Shown here piece after piece: positions 11,156 through 21,038 of a stretch of DNA of 64,000 nucleotides. Position numbers and translations under genes: made by a program. The stretch comes from Bemisia tabaci. Taxonomy: Eukaryota > Arthropoda > Insecta > Hemiptera > Aleyrodidae. How positions within the stretch are numbered: position 1 is the first letter of the stretch; every line of letters begins with the position of its first letter. The stretch spans positions 1,612,001 to 1,676,000 of the forward strand of contig NC_092795.1 of NCBI RefSeq assembly GCF_918797505.1. Reading direction: 5' to 3'. The notes under the pieces were generated by a model, which was not told where the DNA came from, ran no database searches, and worked only from the letters and a program-made list of their open reading frames with translations.

Positions 11156-11930
11156 GCGGGCAAAGTTCAAAATGGCGGAAATTTGGCATCTCCGTTGTTT
11201 ATTGACGGATTGGTGTAAAACTCGGAATCCTAGGGTTTTTCGAGATGAGAAAAACGATTCTGGCATTGTTTTTCCAGAAAAGTCAGTCCTTTTCAAAATG
11301 GCGGCGGTCAAAAATGGCGGCCTAGAGCGGGAAGTGGATATTTAGGCTGCATATCGTTGGATTTGCATGTTACTTGGTATCTGGGGGTATTCCGGCACTA
11401 GAAGAACGAATCTTCCATTGGATATCTAAAATTTTGACAAATTCCAAAATGGCGGCGGAAAAATGGCGGGAAATCAGTTTTACGGCTCTTTACCGATGGA
11501 TTAGCATGAAATTATTGTTATTTCAAGAATCAATGAAAGATTCCTTTTTAACCAACCAAAAACCGCCAGGATATCGAATTTCATGCAAATCCATCGGTGA
11601 AGAGCCGTAAAACTGATTTCCCGCCATTTTGGAATTTGTCAAAATTTTAGATATTCAATGGAAGATTCGTTCTTCTAGTGCCGGAATACCCCCAGATACC
11701 AAGTAACATGCAAATCCAACGATATGCAGCCTAAATATCCACTTCCCGCTCGAGGCCGCCATTTTGACCGCCGCCATTTTGAAAAGGACTGACTTTTCTG
11801 GAAAACCAATGCCAGAATCGTTTTTCTCATCTCGAAAAACCCTAGGATTTCGAGTTTTACACCAATCCGTCAAAAAACAACGGAGATGCCAAATTTCCGC
11901 CATTTTGAACTTTGACCGGCCGCCATTTTG
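11149..11930. repeat. Long stem-loop rich in GCCATTTT motifs
   Basis: The left arm 11,149-11,514 and right arm 11,577-11,930 are close reverse complements with a loop of about 60 bp. The arms carry at least ten AAAATGGCGG or CCGCCATTTT strings. GCCAT is the core bound by YY1/Pleiohomeotic-type zinc fingers, but functional binding is not implied. Open frames inside (11,374-11,610 plus and 11,655-11,903 minus) are mirror images of one another and are not genes. Confidence 0.9.
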
Positions 11931-11939
11931 TCAAAAATG

Positions 11940-12190
11940 AACATTTTGACCTGCGGTTTGCGCCAAAAATTTTCTTTTTTTATTATCTTTCGAATGAGGT
12001 ATCACAAAGGGGGGGTTGCTATTTGAAAAAAAAAGTTAGCCCCCGCCCCCCTTAAGGGGGGCCGCCCCCCAAAATTTTGGGGGGACCAAAAAGTTGGTAC
12101 TTTAGACCGAGGAACATTCCCAAAGTTTCAAACTTCTATCTCGATTTGGAAAAAAGTTACAGGGGTGGTCAGTGACTTTTGGATAACCCT
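11940..12190 (+). other. G/C-run segment and element tail
   Basis: Contains alternating C and G runs (CCCGCCCCCC near 12,043 and GGGGGGCCGCCCCCC near 12,056) and ends with ACTTTTGGATAACCCTGTA before the second 165-bp repeat. Nothing coding is seen. Confidence 0.4.
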
Positions 12191-12355
12191 GTAGGCCTCT
12201 GGAGAGATATTTAAACATACTTCTTCCTTTTCAAAATGACTATCGATTTGGACATACCATAGCATATCTCGGGCAAACTTTACCTTAATTTATCTCGAAA
12301 TTAAAAAAAAGGGAAGTCTAAAGTGTAAACGCGATACAACTATTAGCGCAAGATG
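12191..12355 (+). repeat. 165-bp direct repeat, copy B
   Basis: Second copy of 10,991-11,155. The spacing, and the absence of TG...CA ends or primer-binding/polypurine motifs, argue against LTRs and for a segmental duplication inside the palindrome. Confidence 0.95.
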
Positions 12356-12900
12356 AATGTTCACAATGCATATGAAAAATGTAAAACGCAACGTTGTGAG
12401 TCGTGGACTCGCAATGTTCTGCTCTATGCTACTAGTTATTAAATCAGCATTACGAATAAGACAAACGCAAACAAACACAGTATGGAAATAGACGTAGGGA
12501 AAGGATGCGCGTTTACAACCGGACGGCGCAGAGATACAACTATTCGTACTCGATGGATGTCCGTGCTGCATCTGAAAAATTGAAGGCGCGATGACGCGAA
12601 GCGTGAGCTCTCAATGCTCTGCTATATGCTGTCAATGAGGTGTCGCTCAGATTCAGGAGAAAAGTTAAAAAAGAGGCCTGAACACTTCTCTCCTTCCTTC
12701 GGCTGTGTTACTCATGTAATGCTTGAAGCACCATTCCGAATGAGACAGCCGGAAACAAACACAGTATGGAAATAGAGGTAGGGAAAGGATGCGCGTTTAC
12801 GACGGCGCAGAGATACAACTATTCGTACTCGATGAATGTCCGTGCTGCATCTGAAAAATTGAAGGCGCGATGACGCGAAGCGTGAACTCTCAAAGGTGAC
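12335..12900 (+). repeat. Three diverged direct copies of a palindrome-arm segment
   Basis: GATACAACTATT followed by a GATG, CTGCATCTGAAAAATTGAAG, CGCGAAGCGTGA, CTCTGCTATATGCT sequence recurs at about 12,335-12,430 (diverged), 12,533-12,630 and 12,816-12,900. The flanking CACAGTATGGAAATAGA units are 284 bp apart. The reverse complement of the same segment is the right arm at 14,150-14,300. Confidence 0.85.
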
Positions 12901-12904
12901 AGGT

Positions 12905-13240
12905 GGAAATGTCCAATAAAAAAATGTCCAATAAACAAAATGTCCTATTTAAAATGTCCAATTGTCATAATGTCCACGACAAAATGTCCAAAAGCTAAAA
13001 TGTCCAGAATTCAAAATGTCCTATATGCAAAATGTCCCATATGTAAAATGTCCCTTATGTCCCATAGGTCCACATATATGCAAAATCAAAATGGCTTAAC
13101 ATCAGCTTACGTAATGCCTCAAGCCTCTCCACCTATGCCACATATAAAGGCATTTTGGGTTTTGGACGTTTTAAAATTTTGGCCATTTCAGCTTCTGGAC
13201 ATTTTGTCGTGGACATTATGACAATTGGACATTTCTCGGG
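12905..13240. repeat. AAAATGTCC minisatellite forming a palindrome
   Basis: About a dozen AAAATGTCC units with 5-10 bp variable spacers run from 12,908 to about 13,060. The reverse complement (GGACATTTT) runs from about 13,165 to 13,235. The segment ATTGTCATAATGTCCACGAC (12,960) pairs with GTCGTGGACATTATGACAAT (13,207), so the array is a foldback rather than a simple tandem repeat. The spacing is irregular and the unit too short for a CRISPR, and this is eukaryotic DNA. Confidence 0.9.
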
Positions 13241-13579
13241 CTTTCCTCGGTAGAATTTAATTTTTTGTTGGATTGAAGTATTTGAGAATAAGTTGTTTAA
13301 AACTACGGTTAAAATCAATCGTATATATTTTTAAGCGTGCCAGTAGGGCTCGCTTTTTGAAATTACTCGGATCTACCATAGTACAGCACACCGATCAATC
13401 AATGCTATTCAATAATGGGCGGTCCAATTTTTTTTTTCGTCGGATCCGTTTTTTTGTGTTTGAACCGTTATACTCACTAGCCCTGATGGTCATTCACCGA
13501 GAAACCGAATCGACTTCTCAGGAAAAACTCTTGAGAACATTTTCCCGTCAAAACCGTATTATTTTATTTGATAGAAAGC

Positions 13580-13822
13580 TCAAATAAGCTTTTCTACCCT
13601 TGGACGACTCAAATTTAGAGGCTTAAATCCCGCCGCAACTTTGTAGCCAATGAGCGTCTTGGATTTATATCCTTGTTTCATCAACAGTGGGTGAACATAA
13701 GGTCGGACTGGCTTGCATCTGAGGGCGTAGACCCTTGGCTGGTTAAAGCGGCGTAATGTGTGATATTTTCTAAGGCAACCCCTACGTGGAGAGGGGTTCA
13801 GAAAATTTTGGTAAAGCAGCAC
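13580..13822 (-). CDS. Unrecognised ORF in the loop of the composite element
   Basis: An 80-codon minus-strand frame, rich in R, K, P and L, containing Y-A-L-R-C-K-P-V-R-P-Y-V-H-P and Y-K-S-K-T-L-I-G-Y-K. Composition is plausible for a basic protein fragment, but no domain is recognised. Start and end are arbitrary. It lies in the loop region between the palindrome arms, so it may be a remnant of element-encoded or captured sequence. It is not supported enough to assign a function. Confidence 0.2.
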   Translation of the reverse strand: MLLYQNFLNPSPRRGCLRKYHTLRRFNQPRVYALRCKPVRPYVHPLLMKQGYKSKTLIGYKVAAGFKPLNLSRPRVEKLI

Positions 13823-14811
13823 ATGTTTACGCTATTTTCAGGTTCAAAGTTTATTAATCGTACAGAGTAATAATTGCAAAACTGAACGTATTGAAGTAGC
13901 CGACAGACGTCTGAAATTAGAGAAAACATTAAAAATTGAAGCCACTTGACGCATTCAAGGCATGCAAGTACCATTATTTCCAAAAGAAACCGAGCCAGTA
14001 CTGCGAGCTTAAGACGTGGGCCTGCAAATCCATCCTAAAAAATAATTAGACAAGAACCTGAAAAAAGAAGAGAGAACGAATATCAACACAGCCGAAGACA
14101 GGAAAGACGTATTCGGGCCTCTTTTTTAACTTTTCTCCTGAATCTGAGCGACACCTCATTGATAGCACATGGCAGAACATTTGAGAGCTCACGCTTCGCG
14201 TCTTCGCGCCTTCGATTTTTCAGATGCAGCACCGACATCCATCGAGTACGAATAGTTGTATCTCTGCGCCGTCGTATAAACGCGCATCCTTTCCTCTACC
14301 TCTATTCCGTACTGTGTTTGTTTCCGTTATCTGATGCGTATGTCCTAAAAATCGAATCGACTTTCGCTTCTAAGGGAGTCACACCACACGTAGCGAATGA
14401 AGGAGGGGGATGATTAAGCGCCAGTATGTCAAAAAAAAGGTGAAAATATCACAGAAAAGTGTTGGTGCTTCAGGAAGTAGTTCTTGGACCTCTGTTCACC
14501 AATATCAAGCGTAAAAGCACCTGTCTTTAGGTACTCCTAACTCACTCTTCTTCCGATCACTAAAGACATTTTCCGCATGTATCCTCGTCGAAATTTTTTT
14601 CTCTTCAGATTTTGCTATCTGTCAGAGTGGCGCATTTTCGGCGCGCCAAGGGGCATATCTACCAATGGCAGGTTGGCCTCATGGCCAGTCCGAGCCTGCA
14701 TTAGGTGGCTCTCGAGAGGCCGCCATATAGGTACCCACTTCAAATTTTGAAAATTAAAAAAAAATAATAATAATAACCATTGCACAAGGTGGAAAATTGC
14801 TCTGGAGGACC

Positions 14812-14976
14812 CATTGGCGCGGCTAGCTTTCTGATACATCGATGATCTACAATTTAAATGTATGGAAAATGTTCGATAAACGGCGTGTTTGCAAGGAACA
14901 CCTTAACACCTTGGCTTTTTGCCATAACTTCAAATGGAAAATATCGATAATCGATCATTTTCGCCTCGCCACGGTG
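14812..14976. mobile_element. CAGTGGCG hAT MITE, decayed copy
   Basis: CATTGGCGCGGC at the left, TTTAAATGTATGG, GTGTTTGCAAGGAACACC in the centre, CAAATGG, ATCGATAATCGATCA and CGCCTCGCCACGGTG at the right match the intact element at 15,888-16,051 in order. The ends are mutated and no target duplication remains. Confidence 0.75.
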
Positions 14977-14984
14977 CCTGCTAT

Positions 14985-15300
14985 GATGGAAAAATGTTTC
15001 AAAATGCTGAAGAAGTCTTAAAAATCATCTTTCATAATCTGTTCATCATCTGTTTCACAATGTCCACTCCTATCTTACTTTTTTTGAGAGAAGCCAGCCA
15101 ATTTCATAGCTTGAACTTTAGACAGAATATTCTGCTAGGTATTACAGAAGAAAAATCAACTAAGTTTTCAAGAAATTACGTTGACTACTTTCCACTTTCC
15201 AAAAGAAAAAATACATTGTGACAGGAAGGCTGCAACGTTGCAAACGGAGATACGTTGTTTCGTTTGATCATTGATATTTCAAAATATAATCGTCAGGCAG
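14985..15300. repeat. Dispersed repeat, GTTGCAGACTTCCTG family, inverted copy
   Basis: CAGAATATTCTGCTAG, TTTTCAAGAAATTACGTTGA and GCTGCAACGTTGCAAACGGA give the reverse-complement order of the copy at 48,910-49,190. It lies directly beside the decayed CAGTGGCG MITE. Confidence 0.6.
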
Positions 15301-15615
15301 ATAATTTCGGGAAATCGAAATTTCAATCTATAAATCAATCATCAAGCCGAAAATCATATTCCAAAACCTTAAAAAGAAGCCAGAATTTGCGACCGATTTT
15401 TATGCGTCGATATATCGATGCTTGATCGAAAACAGTCTTTTTAACATTGTTTCAAGACTTTGGAAGATGATTTTCGGCACGAACGCCCCTCACTGAAATT
15501 TTGATTTTCCAAAAAAAAATCCATCTAAAGGTTAAACTTTGAAATATCTAGATCGTACCCAGAATTCATTGCGGAAAAGACGAAGATCCCCCTTTCTGTG
15601 ACTCGGTTCTTTACT
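15301..15615. other. No supported gene
   Basis: AT-rich sequence with no recognised repeat or coding frame. Confidence 0.4.
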
Positions 15616-15869
15616 ATTCTGCCTTGCTAAGGAAAAACGCCGTATGAACATTCGAGAGTTGCCAAATTTCTTTCGATGAAACGTTCATTTTTAAGGAAAT
15701 TATTGAACATTTTTCCCTGAAATTTTCAGGAACTTTAGGTGACATTGCGAACAAAATACCCTGAAAAATAAGAAGACAAATATCCATAAGTTTACAAGGA
15801 AATTCATGTTTCACCAACGTAAAGGCAACGGCTAAAGGTTCATACGGCGTTTTCCCCTAGGACGGTAGT
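15616..15869. mobile_element. CTGCCGTGC-family MITE
   Basis: The left TTCTGCCTTGCTAAGGAAAA and right CATACGGCGTTTTCCCCTAG, followed by GACGGTAGTA, are inverted. The internal GAGAGTTGCCAAATTTC marker is present. The inner half carries TTCAGGAACTTTAGGT, shared with the 42,155 copy, which suggests a subfamily. Confidence 0.85.
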
Positions 15870-15879
15870 ATTAAACTCG

Positions 15880-16059
15880 GTTTAACTCAGTGGCGTGGCG
15901 TGAATTGCGATATATCGATTGTTATGCCATTTAAACGTATGGTAAAGAATCGATTATTAGGGTGTTCGCAGCGAACACCTTAGTAATCGATTCTTTACCA
16001 TAGCTTCAAATGGCGAGATATCGATAATCGATCACTCACGCCACGCCACTGGTTTAACT
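15880..16059. mobile_element. Intact CAGTGGCG hAT MITE with 8-bp target duplication
   Basis: The element 15,888-16,051 (164 bp) begins CAGTGGCGTGGCGTGA and ends TCACGCCACGCCACTG. Both sides carry GTTTAACT (15,880-15,887 and 16,052-16,059), an 8-bp duplication expected for the hAT superfamily. The centre, GGTGTTCGCAGCGAACACC, is a perfect palindrome, so the whole element folds into one hairpin. It has no coding capacity and would depend on a transposase supplied elsewhere. Confidence 0.95.
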
Positions 16060-16099
16060 TATATGAAGGAGAGGAAATTCGAAGCAGGAGCAGGCGTTG

Positions 16100-16454
16100 A
16101 ATGAAAAATTCGAGCGAAACGCTCTCGAGAGCTGGCCGACGGAGCGAGGGAAGAACGACCTCTGAAAAGTCATTGTCCGGGCAGAGTGGCGCGAGGAGGG
16201 GAGGGGGGCGCGAATACAGAAATCTAGATACATAATACTCGGATAGATAAGGTGACCTCTAATTAGTGCCGTGCCCGACGGCCCGACAGCCTCCGCTCCG
16301 AAGAAAGATTTAACCGGAGACGTTGAGTCCGGCCGCCGCCGTGAGCGGGGGAGAGGGCGGTGGGAGGCGGACGGAGAGCCGTGATTGGCGGGAGACTCGG
16401 CGACGCGCCCAATCAGAGGAGGGCGCCGTCGGTGGGGGGTCCGACACATCAACA
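16100..16454 (+). promoter_or_regulatory. CpG-rich putative promoter with two CCAAT boxes
   Basis: GC- and CpG-rich sequence in an AT-rich surround. An inverted CCAAT box (GATTGGCGG, 16,383-16,391) and a direct one (CCCAATCAG, 16,408-16,416) lie 39-72 bp upstream of an ATG in good context. Closely spaced CCAAT boxes are typical NF-Y sites in TATA-less housekeeping promoters. No TATA box is seen. Transcription start cannot be placed from sequence alone. Confidence 0.4.
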
Positions 16455-16592
16455 ATGGAGAAAGAAACGTCAGAGCCGGAAACCGGTATTGCCGCTTCTA
16501 GCCAGGCAATTCGTCCGTCTCGAGTAGGCACCGAGTTGCGTCCAAGCAGTGGCTTTTACTGTACTGCCGTGCTAGGGAAGAACGCCCTATGA
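16455..16592 (+). CDS. Putative first coding exon (partial gene)
   Basis: The ATG at 16,455 has A at -3 and G at +4. The frame reads M-E-K-E-T-S-E-P-E-T-G-I-A-A-S-S, and first codon positions are mostly G or A, a coding-like pattern. The frame runs into a CTGCCGTGC-family MITE at about 16,562 and stops at 16,590-16,592 inside it. The true exon therefore probably ends earlier; CGA/GTAGGC at about 16,523 is a possible but weak donor. The frame is also open upstream to 16,323, but the ATG in strong context just downstream of the CCAAT pair is the best start. The protein is not recognised; the visible part is short, hydrophilic and lacks a signal peptide. Alternative: a chance ORF in CpG-rich DNA. 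Confidence 0.35.
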   Translation: MEKETSEPETGIAASSQAIRPSRVGTELRPSSGFYCTAVLGKNAL

Positions 16593-16814
16593 GCCTCTAG
16601 ACGTTGCCAAATTTCCTTCGATAAAAAGTGAATTTACTGGGAAAATTATGAAGATTTTTTTCCACAATTTTCGAACAATTTCGTACGCAATTAAACTATC
16701 TGAGAGTATCGAAGACAAATATGCATACATTTTTTCAAAAATACACATGTTGTATCAAGGCAAATGTGACAACTCTCGAATACTCATACGGCTTTCTTCC
16801 TAAGCACGGCAGTG
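16562..16814. mobile_element. CTGCCGTGC-family MITE
   Basis: The left TACTGCCGTGCTAGGGAAGA and right CTTCCTAAGCACGGCAGTG are inverted. GACGTTGCCAAATTTCCTTC and TTACTGGGAAAATTATG are shared with the 50,202 copy. If the exon at 16,455 is real, this insertion sits in its first intron or 3' end. Confidence 0.9.
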
Positions 16815-17359
16815 TAGGTGTCGCAGCCGTGATCAAGTCAGGAACAAATCGGCGTTGCTCAGCGGGCTATCACTGAAGTTTATCGAAAAATTGATTTTCT
16901 GGAAGCAAATAAACAAGAAAAGTAAGAAAATATTGACCAAGGTGATGCTTGCCAACATTAAAAGAATTAATGGCATTTTTTCATAATCTACAGTCCTTTA
17001 AAGTGAGCCCTCCGTATGCATTTAATAAGAATCATGTTTGGCCCCTAGCCCCCCTCCCCTAATTTTAGTATACCCCAAAATCTTTTGACGTTCATAGGAG
17101 GGCCTACATGCCAAGTTTGAATGAAATTGAACAAACGAGATATTTCAACACGATGTTGAAGAGCGCGCCCAGTTCATCCTTCGTAATTACAAAGGCTAAA
17201 TCCATTCTTTTGAAATAAACGCGGCTGTTATATGAGATGGTTAGGAAAAATTACTTGTACGTTCATTTTCATTTCAAATAACCATGCATGTAGAATTCGA
17301 GACTAGATCTTTTAAAGTAACCTAAAACAATATCAGCTGATAAATTGGTGATAGAAAAT
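16815..17359. other. No supported gene
   Basis: AT-rich sequence with no recognised repeat end or conserved frame. Confidence 0.4.
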
Positions 17360-17620
17360 CATAGAGTTTAATAGAGTCGCATTGTGCTGGAGCGCCGATG
17401 AAGTCAACCCATGAACGAGTCATTCCGAGCCCCTTGTTCGCTGGAAAGTGGGAACCATCTGGGAACCATTCGCCATTTTTTAGCACGGTGGCGTATGGGA
17501 GAATTGCGGGTTGCAAGTGGTTTTCGGGATTTATTCATTTAAATCGATCATTATTTCCGTGAACTTTGGTAAATGGTGGTCACCGAAGTCATAACATATT
17601 CAAAAATGTACAACACTCTC
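17360..17620. mobile_element. Left-end fragment of the CATAGAGT hAT-like element
   Basis: CATAGAGTTTAATAGAGTCG, then CTGGAGCGCCGATGAAG, CATGAACGAG, ATTCCGAGCC, GGTGGCGTATGGGAGAA, matches the first about 260 bp of the complete element at 58,576-59,494. The right terminus is absent, so this is a truncated, older copy. Confidence 0.75.
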
Positions 17621-19430
17621 AGTTTTTACAAAGTAAATTTTATTCCCGTATTTTCTGATCAAAAGACCGGAGCTGGGACCCCGCGCGCGCATCGGTGTGT
17701 ACGGCAGTCCCCTTTTGTAATTTTACTCGTAAATTTTCGTGAACTTCCCATTTTTCAGACTTTCCTGCGGATCACTGTAAAAAATTAGCAAAATTTTAGA
17801 GAAAATTGTAATGTCATTGAATGAATAGCACCATAATCTTCATGCAGATAATATCGATGGACCTGATGAATCCGCTGAAAAAATTGAAGAATGATTGCGA
17901 TTAAGGTAAAGTCTAGATGATCCGTGCGTTTCTAATATGCGCGGTTTTTTCGGTGACTTTGGCCTCGAAACGCTGCAATTTCACAACTCCGACTTCTATA
18001 CAAAAAATTCCTTTCAGAAAGGATGTATCGAAAAATAATTTATTGAGGTGAAATTTCTTAACTGTTGACCAAAAATTACATTTCTGTCTACTATTCGACA
18101 AAAAATGATTTAATAGATTCTCATAAAATACAGCATTTACAATCCCTCTGCCTGACCAAAGTGCGCTTACTTTCATAATAACCGCGAATTCCGTTTATCC
18201 GCGCTATCTCCATTCCCAATCATCGCTTATAATCGAGACTTCACTGTAATTCGAAACTTGGGGCGTCAATCAATTATGTTAACTCGACGGTGCGCCGAAT
18301 AAATCGCAGTACGTCAACACTGCTAAAAATCCGAGGCAGCACAATGGCTTCGGTCCTACTGGTTTTTTCCTCTTTGAGCCCCCCCGGTCCCCCCTTTGAC
18401 CTCTGCTACGCGGTCGTCGCCGTCTGGTCGTTAAAAGCCCCCCCCCCCTCCCCCGGTCATTCATCTTTGGTCCTGATTCATAGCGCAATCTGTTGTATTT
18501 GACGCAATAAATTGCTTGAGCATACCCGCTCCGTGAAGTCAAGGTTTATGAATTGGTTTCGACCCCCTTTTTACTTGAAAAGAGAGTAAAATGCATGGAA
18601 AAATTGATATTTTTCCATGGTGGTTTTGGAGCATATTTGTTACTCTGAGAGGAACCTTGCCAAATATTACGGGTCGGAATGTTGCAAACCGAAGTAATTT
18701 CAATTTAGTGTTTCATCATCGGTAGGTTTCGTTTGGAAAATGACTTCGGGGAACTTTTGAGTTTAACTAATTCTACATTTTCTCCCGTCGAAATATAAGT
18801 TGCAAAAATATAAATTAAATATGAATTTAAGGCTTGAACTTCTTTAAACAGTGTGCACGCAAGAAAAAACCTTTGAAATAGTTTTCATTTAGATTATATA
18901 ATCACAAGACGCCCGATTTGAACTAACGAAATCGTCGCGTTTGTGATTCACCAAGGTAAGGTGTACGTGCGCAGATTTGTGTTCATCACCTTTTGTTTTT
19001 CCCAATTATTTATTTTCTGGCTCTAAGTCTTCGCGGGAAAAAATAGGATAGTCGCACCACTAGCCGCTAGTTGTGACGGATATCTCACGACCCAATTTTG
19101 CACACTGAAAACAAAATTTCTAGAGATATTGCAAGGAGCGGTAGCGACCCCGTCAAGCCTATAGAAATCCTCCGAGAGAGCAGAGAGTATATAGCGCCTG
19201 TTATCTTACATACAATTATTTTGACTTAAAGTGGTGTTTCTTGTCGACAAAATTTGGTTTTTTTTTTAAAAGTAAAATCCGTGCGGAATCAACTCAACAT
19301 CAGTTTTTTTTTTTTAGTAGAAGAGTCGTCGTTTTGCTCTCGTTAAGTTTAGGTTAAAAAAACGATAGCAAAAAACGTCCCTTTAACTGAAGAAAGCAAA
19401 CTTATCGACAAGAAAGGACGCTTTAAGTCC
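17621..19430. other. No supported gene; C-rich runs near 18.4 kb
   Basis: Unassigned sequence. C runs at about 18,379-18,397 and 18,437-18,456 make frames on both strands appear open between 18,279 and 18,542. No family resemblance is seen. Confidence 0.4.
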
Positions 19431-19808
19431 AAATGGACGTATTTCTCTCGAACAGATTTATGTAGAGGTGAGAAAAATGGGGTGTGCTCGTTAGTTCTCT
19501 GGCTGTAAGAGTGAATGAGAATAATAAAGCGCCAGTGACGTCAACGGAGATAAATGCCGTCGTCGCGGCTCTTCGTAGTGGTCATTAACTCATGACCCCT
19601 GTCCTCAACGCTCTCGTCCCATGCCCGCGGCTCATATATCCCGCATTCAGTTGGCACATAGTTCTCTTTGCTCAATTTAAAATCCCGCTTTTCCAATTCT
19701 TCAAAAGGAATCACGCCCACTTTTACATTGTTTCTTATGCAGCTTTCTAGAGCACAACCCATATTTCTCACCTGCTTATAAATCTTTTTGATAGAAATAC
19801 GTCCAAAT
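19431..19808. mobile_element. GGACGTATTTCT MITE with 4-bp target duplication AAAT
   Basis: The element 19,435-19,804 begins GGACGTATTTCTCTCGAA and ends TTTGATAGAAATACGTCC, flanked by AAAT on both sides. Arms pair for about 60 bp (AGATTTATG, AGGTGAGAAA, GTGTGCTC). The 76-codon minus frame at 19,541-19,771 spans the core and arm. It is unrecognised and could be captured host sequence or chance. Confidence 0.8.
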
Positions 19809-20363
19809 AATGTATCAAGAAATTTTTTTTCAGTGATTTTTCCGTGTTTCTTTACCTCATGGCCTCCCGGTTTCCAGTCTGGGCATCTCAGCTTGGACTG
19901 GCTTCTTGAGAATAATTATTGCTTTTTCCGTTCCAAATTCATTCACCTCTCGAGCTTCTACCCTTTTCCTCTCTTCGTGCTGTGGAAAAGTGGAGGTTCC
20001 TGACCCCTAGAACAGAAACTGCCGGAGGGCAATATAACATCGTGCGGATATTTCGTGGGCGGAGGAAGGCCATTGTAATTGATGTTAGCAACGCTTCGAA
20101 TAATTGTGATGCCTCGCATAATTTAATTCACAGATTCGTTTCATCTCTTCGTCAGGTTCTGTCCCTCCCCTCTTCTATTTTTCTTCCAAGATAATTCTTT
20201 TTCTTTTTCTGCTCCCTCTCCAAATATTATTGAAATCAATATTTTATCATTAATCAAAGATTCATATCGATACCTCACTTGAATATCGCCTTCAAATTGA
20301 TTGCATAGACACCACACATACTGAGTGCGAATTGCTATAAATCTATCCGAAGAATACACAATT

Positions 20364-20480
20364 GGACGTATTTAAATCGAAATGAATACTATATCCATTG
20401 CGTCATGAGCCCTGAGATCTACTACATCCATGATAGGATCTGAGTCAAAATGAATTAAGTTCCTCTTGATTTAAACAGAT
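20364..20480. mobile_element. GGACGTATTTAAATC palindrome, decayed copy
   Basis: GGACGTATTTAAATCGAAA...ATATCCATTGCGTCATGAGCC pairs with GTTCCTCTTGATTTAAACAG. It shares the GTCATGAGCC core with 25,875-25,998, 36,566-36,687 and 38,801-39,001. The right terminal GTCC is lost. Confidence 0.6.
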
Positions 20481-20691
20481 TCAATTCAGAATTTGCGGGT
20501 GTCCGAAATTTTGTAAATTTAATGTTTAAAATGGAACTGTTATAAGCACTCCGCATGAGAATAACTACGGTTTCTAAATTGAACAATTTTTGGAGGAAAT
20601 ATGCAAAAATAACCTAATCTGCCAATATGCATGTGTTTAAATGGGAAATGCCAACAGTAGTCCAGGAATTATACGAAAGTTAAGGGAAAAA

Positions 20692-20943
20692 ATTACTGAG
20701 AAGCTGATTTTTGGCCGTATGAACAATTGAAAGTTGCCAAATTTCATCGAATAAAATATGTATTTTTAAAGGAATCATATTTTTTCTAGAAAGTTTTATA
20801 TATTTTAGATTGAAGTAGGAACAAAACTGTCCAAAAATTTTGAAGAAAAATACAATTTTCTCAGCAAAATCGCTTTTCATTGAAGGAAATATGTCATCGT
20901 CTGAAGGCTCATACAGCGTTCTTCTTCAACGCACGGCAGTACA
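20692..20943. mobile_element. CTGCCGTGC-family MITE
   Basis: The eroded left end (ATTACTGAGAAGC, then GGCCGTATGAAC) leads into AAAGTTGCCAAATTTCATCG. The right end, CTCATACAGCGTTCTTCTTC...GCACGGCAGTA, is well preserved. Confidence 0.8.
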
Positions 20944-21038
20944 CTAAACGGTCAGATTAACGCATTGATACAGCGGCTTGCTTGATTCTAAAATTAGCTG
21001 TGCTTTTTTCCTACCCGTTCGTTTAAGTCTCTCTCGTA

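Larger units (their letters stand above)
10313..14698. mobile_element. Composite 4.4-kb palindromic hAT-like element
   Basis: The left end CATGCTCAGACTGGTCATAA and the right end (reverse complement CAGGCTCGGACTGGCCATGA) are inverted. CAGGCTCGGACTGGCC-type ends are typical of non-autonomous hAT elements. The flanking 8-mers (GAAACATG and CATTAGGT) do not match, so no target duplication survives. Arms continue inward: 10,720-10,988 pairs with about 14,345-14,610, and 12,460-12,720 pairs with about 14,085-14,345. The left arm is interrupted by a nested MITE (10,405-10,715) and by a 1.2-kb duplicated block with its own stem-loop. No transposase is recognised. Confidence 0.7.

Noticed and set aside
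10991..12355. LTR retrotransposon with 165-bp LTRs
   Set aside because: No TG...CA ends, primer-binding site, polypurine tract or gag-pol coding between the repeats; the interior is a hairpin.
12905..13240. CRISPR-like array
   Set aside because: Repeat unit is 9 bp, spacing irregular, half the array is inverted, and the DNA is eukaryotic.
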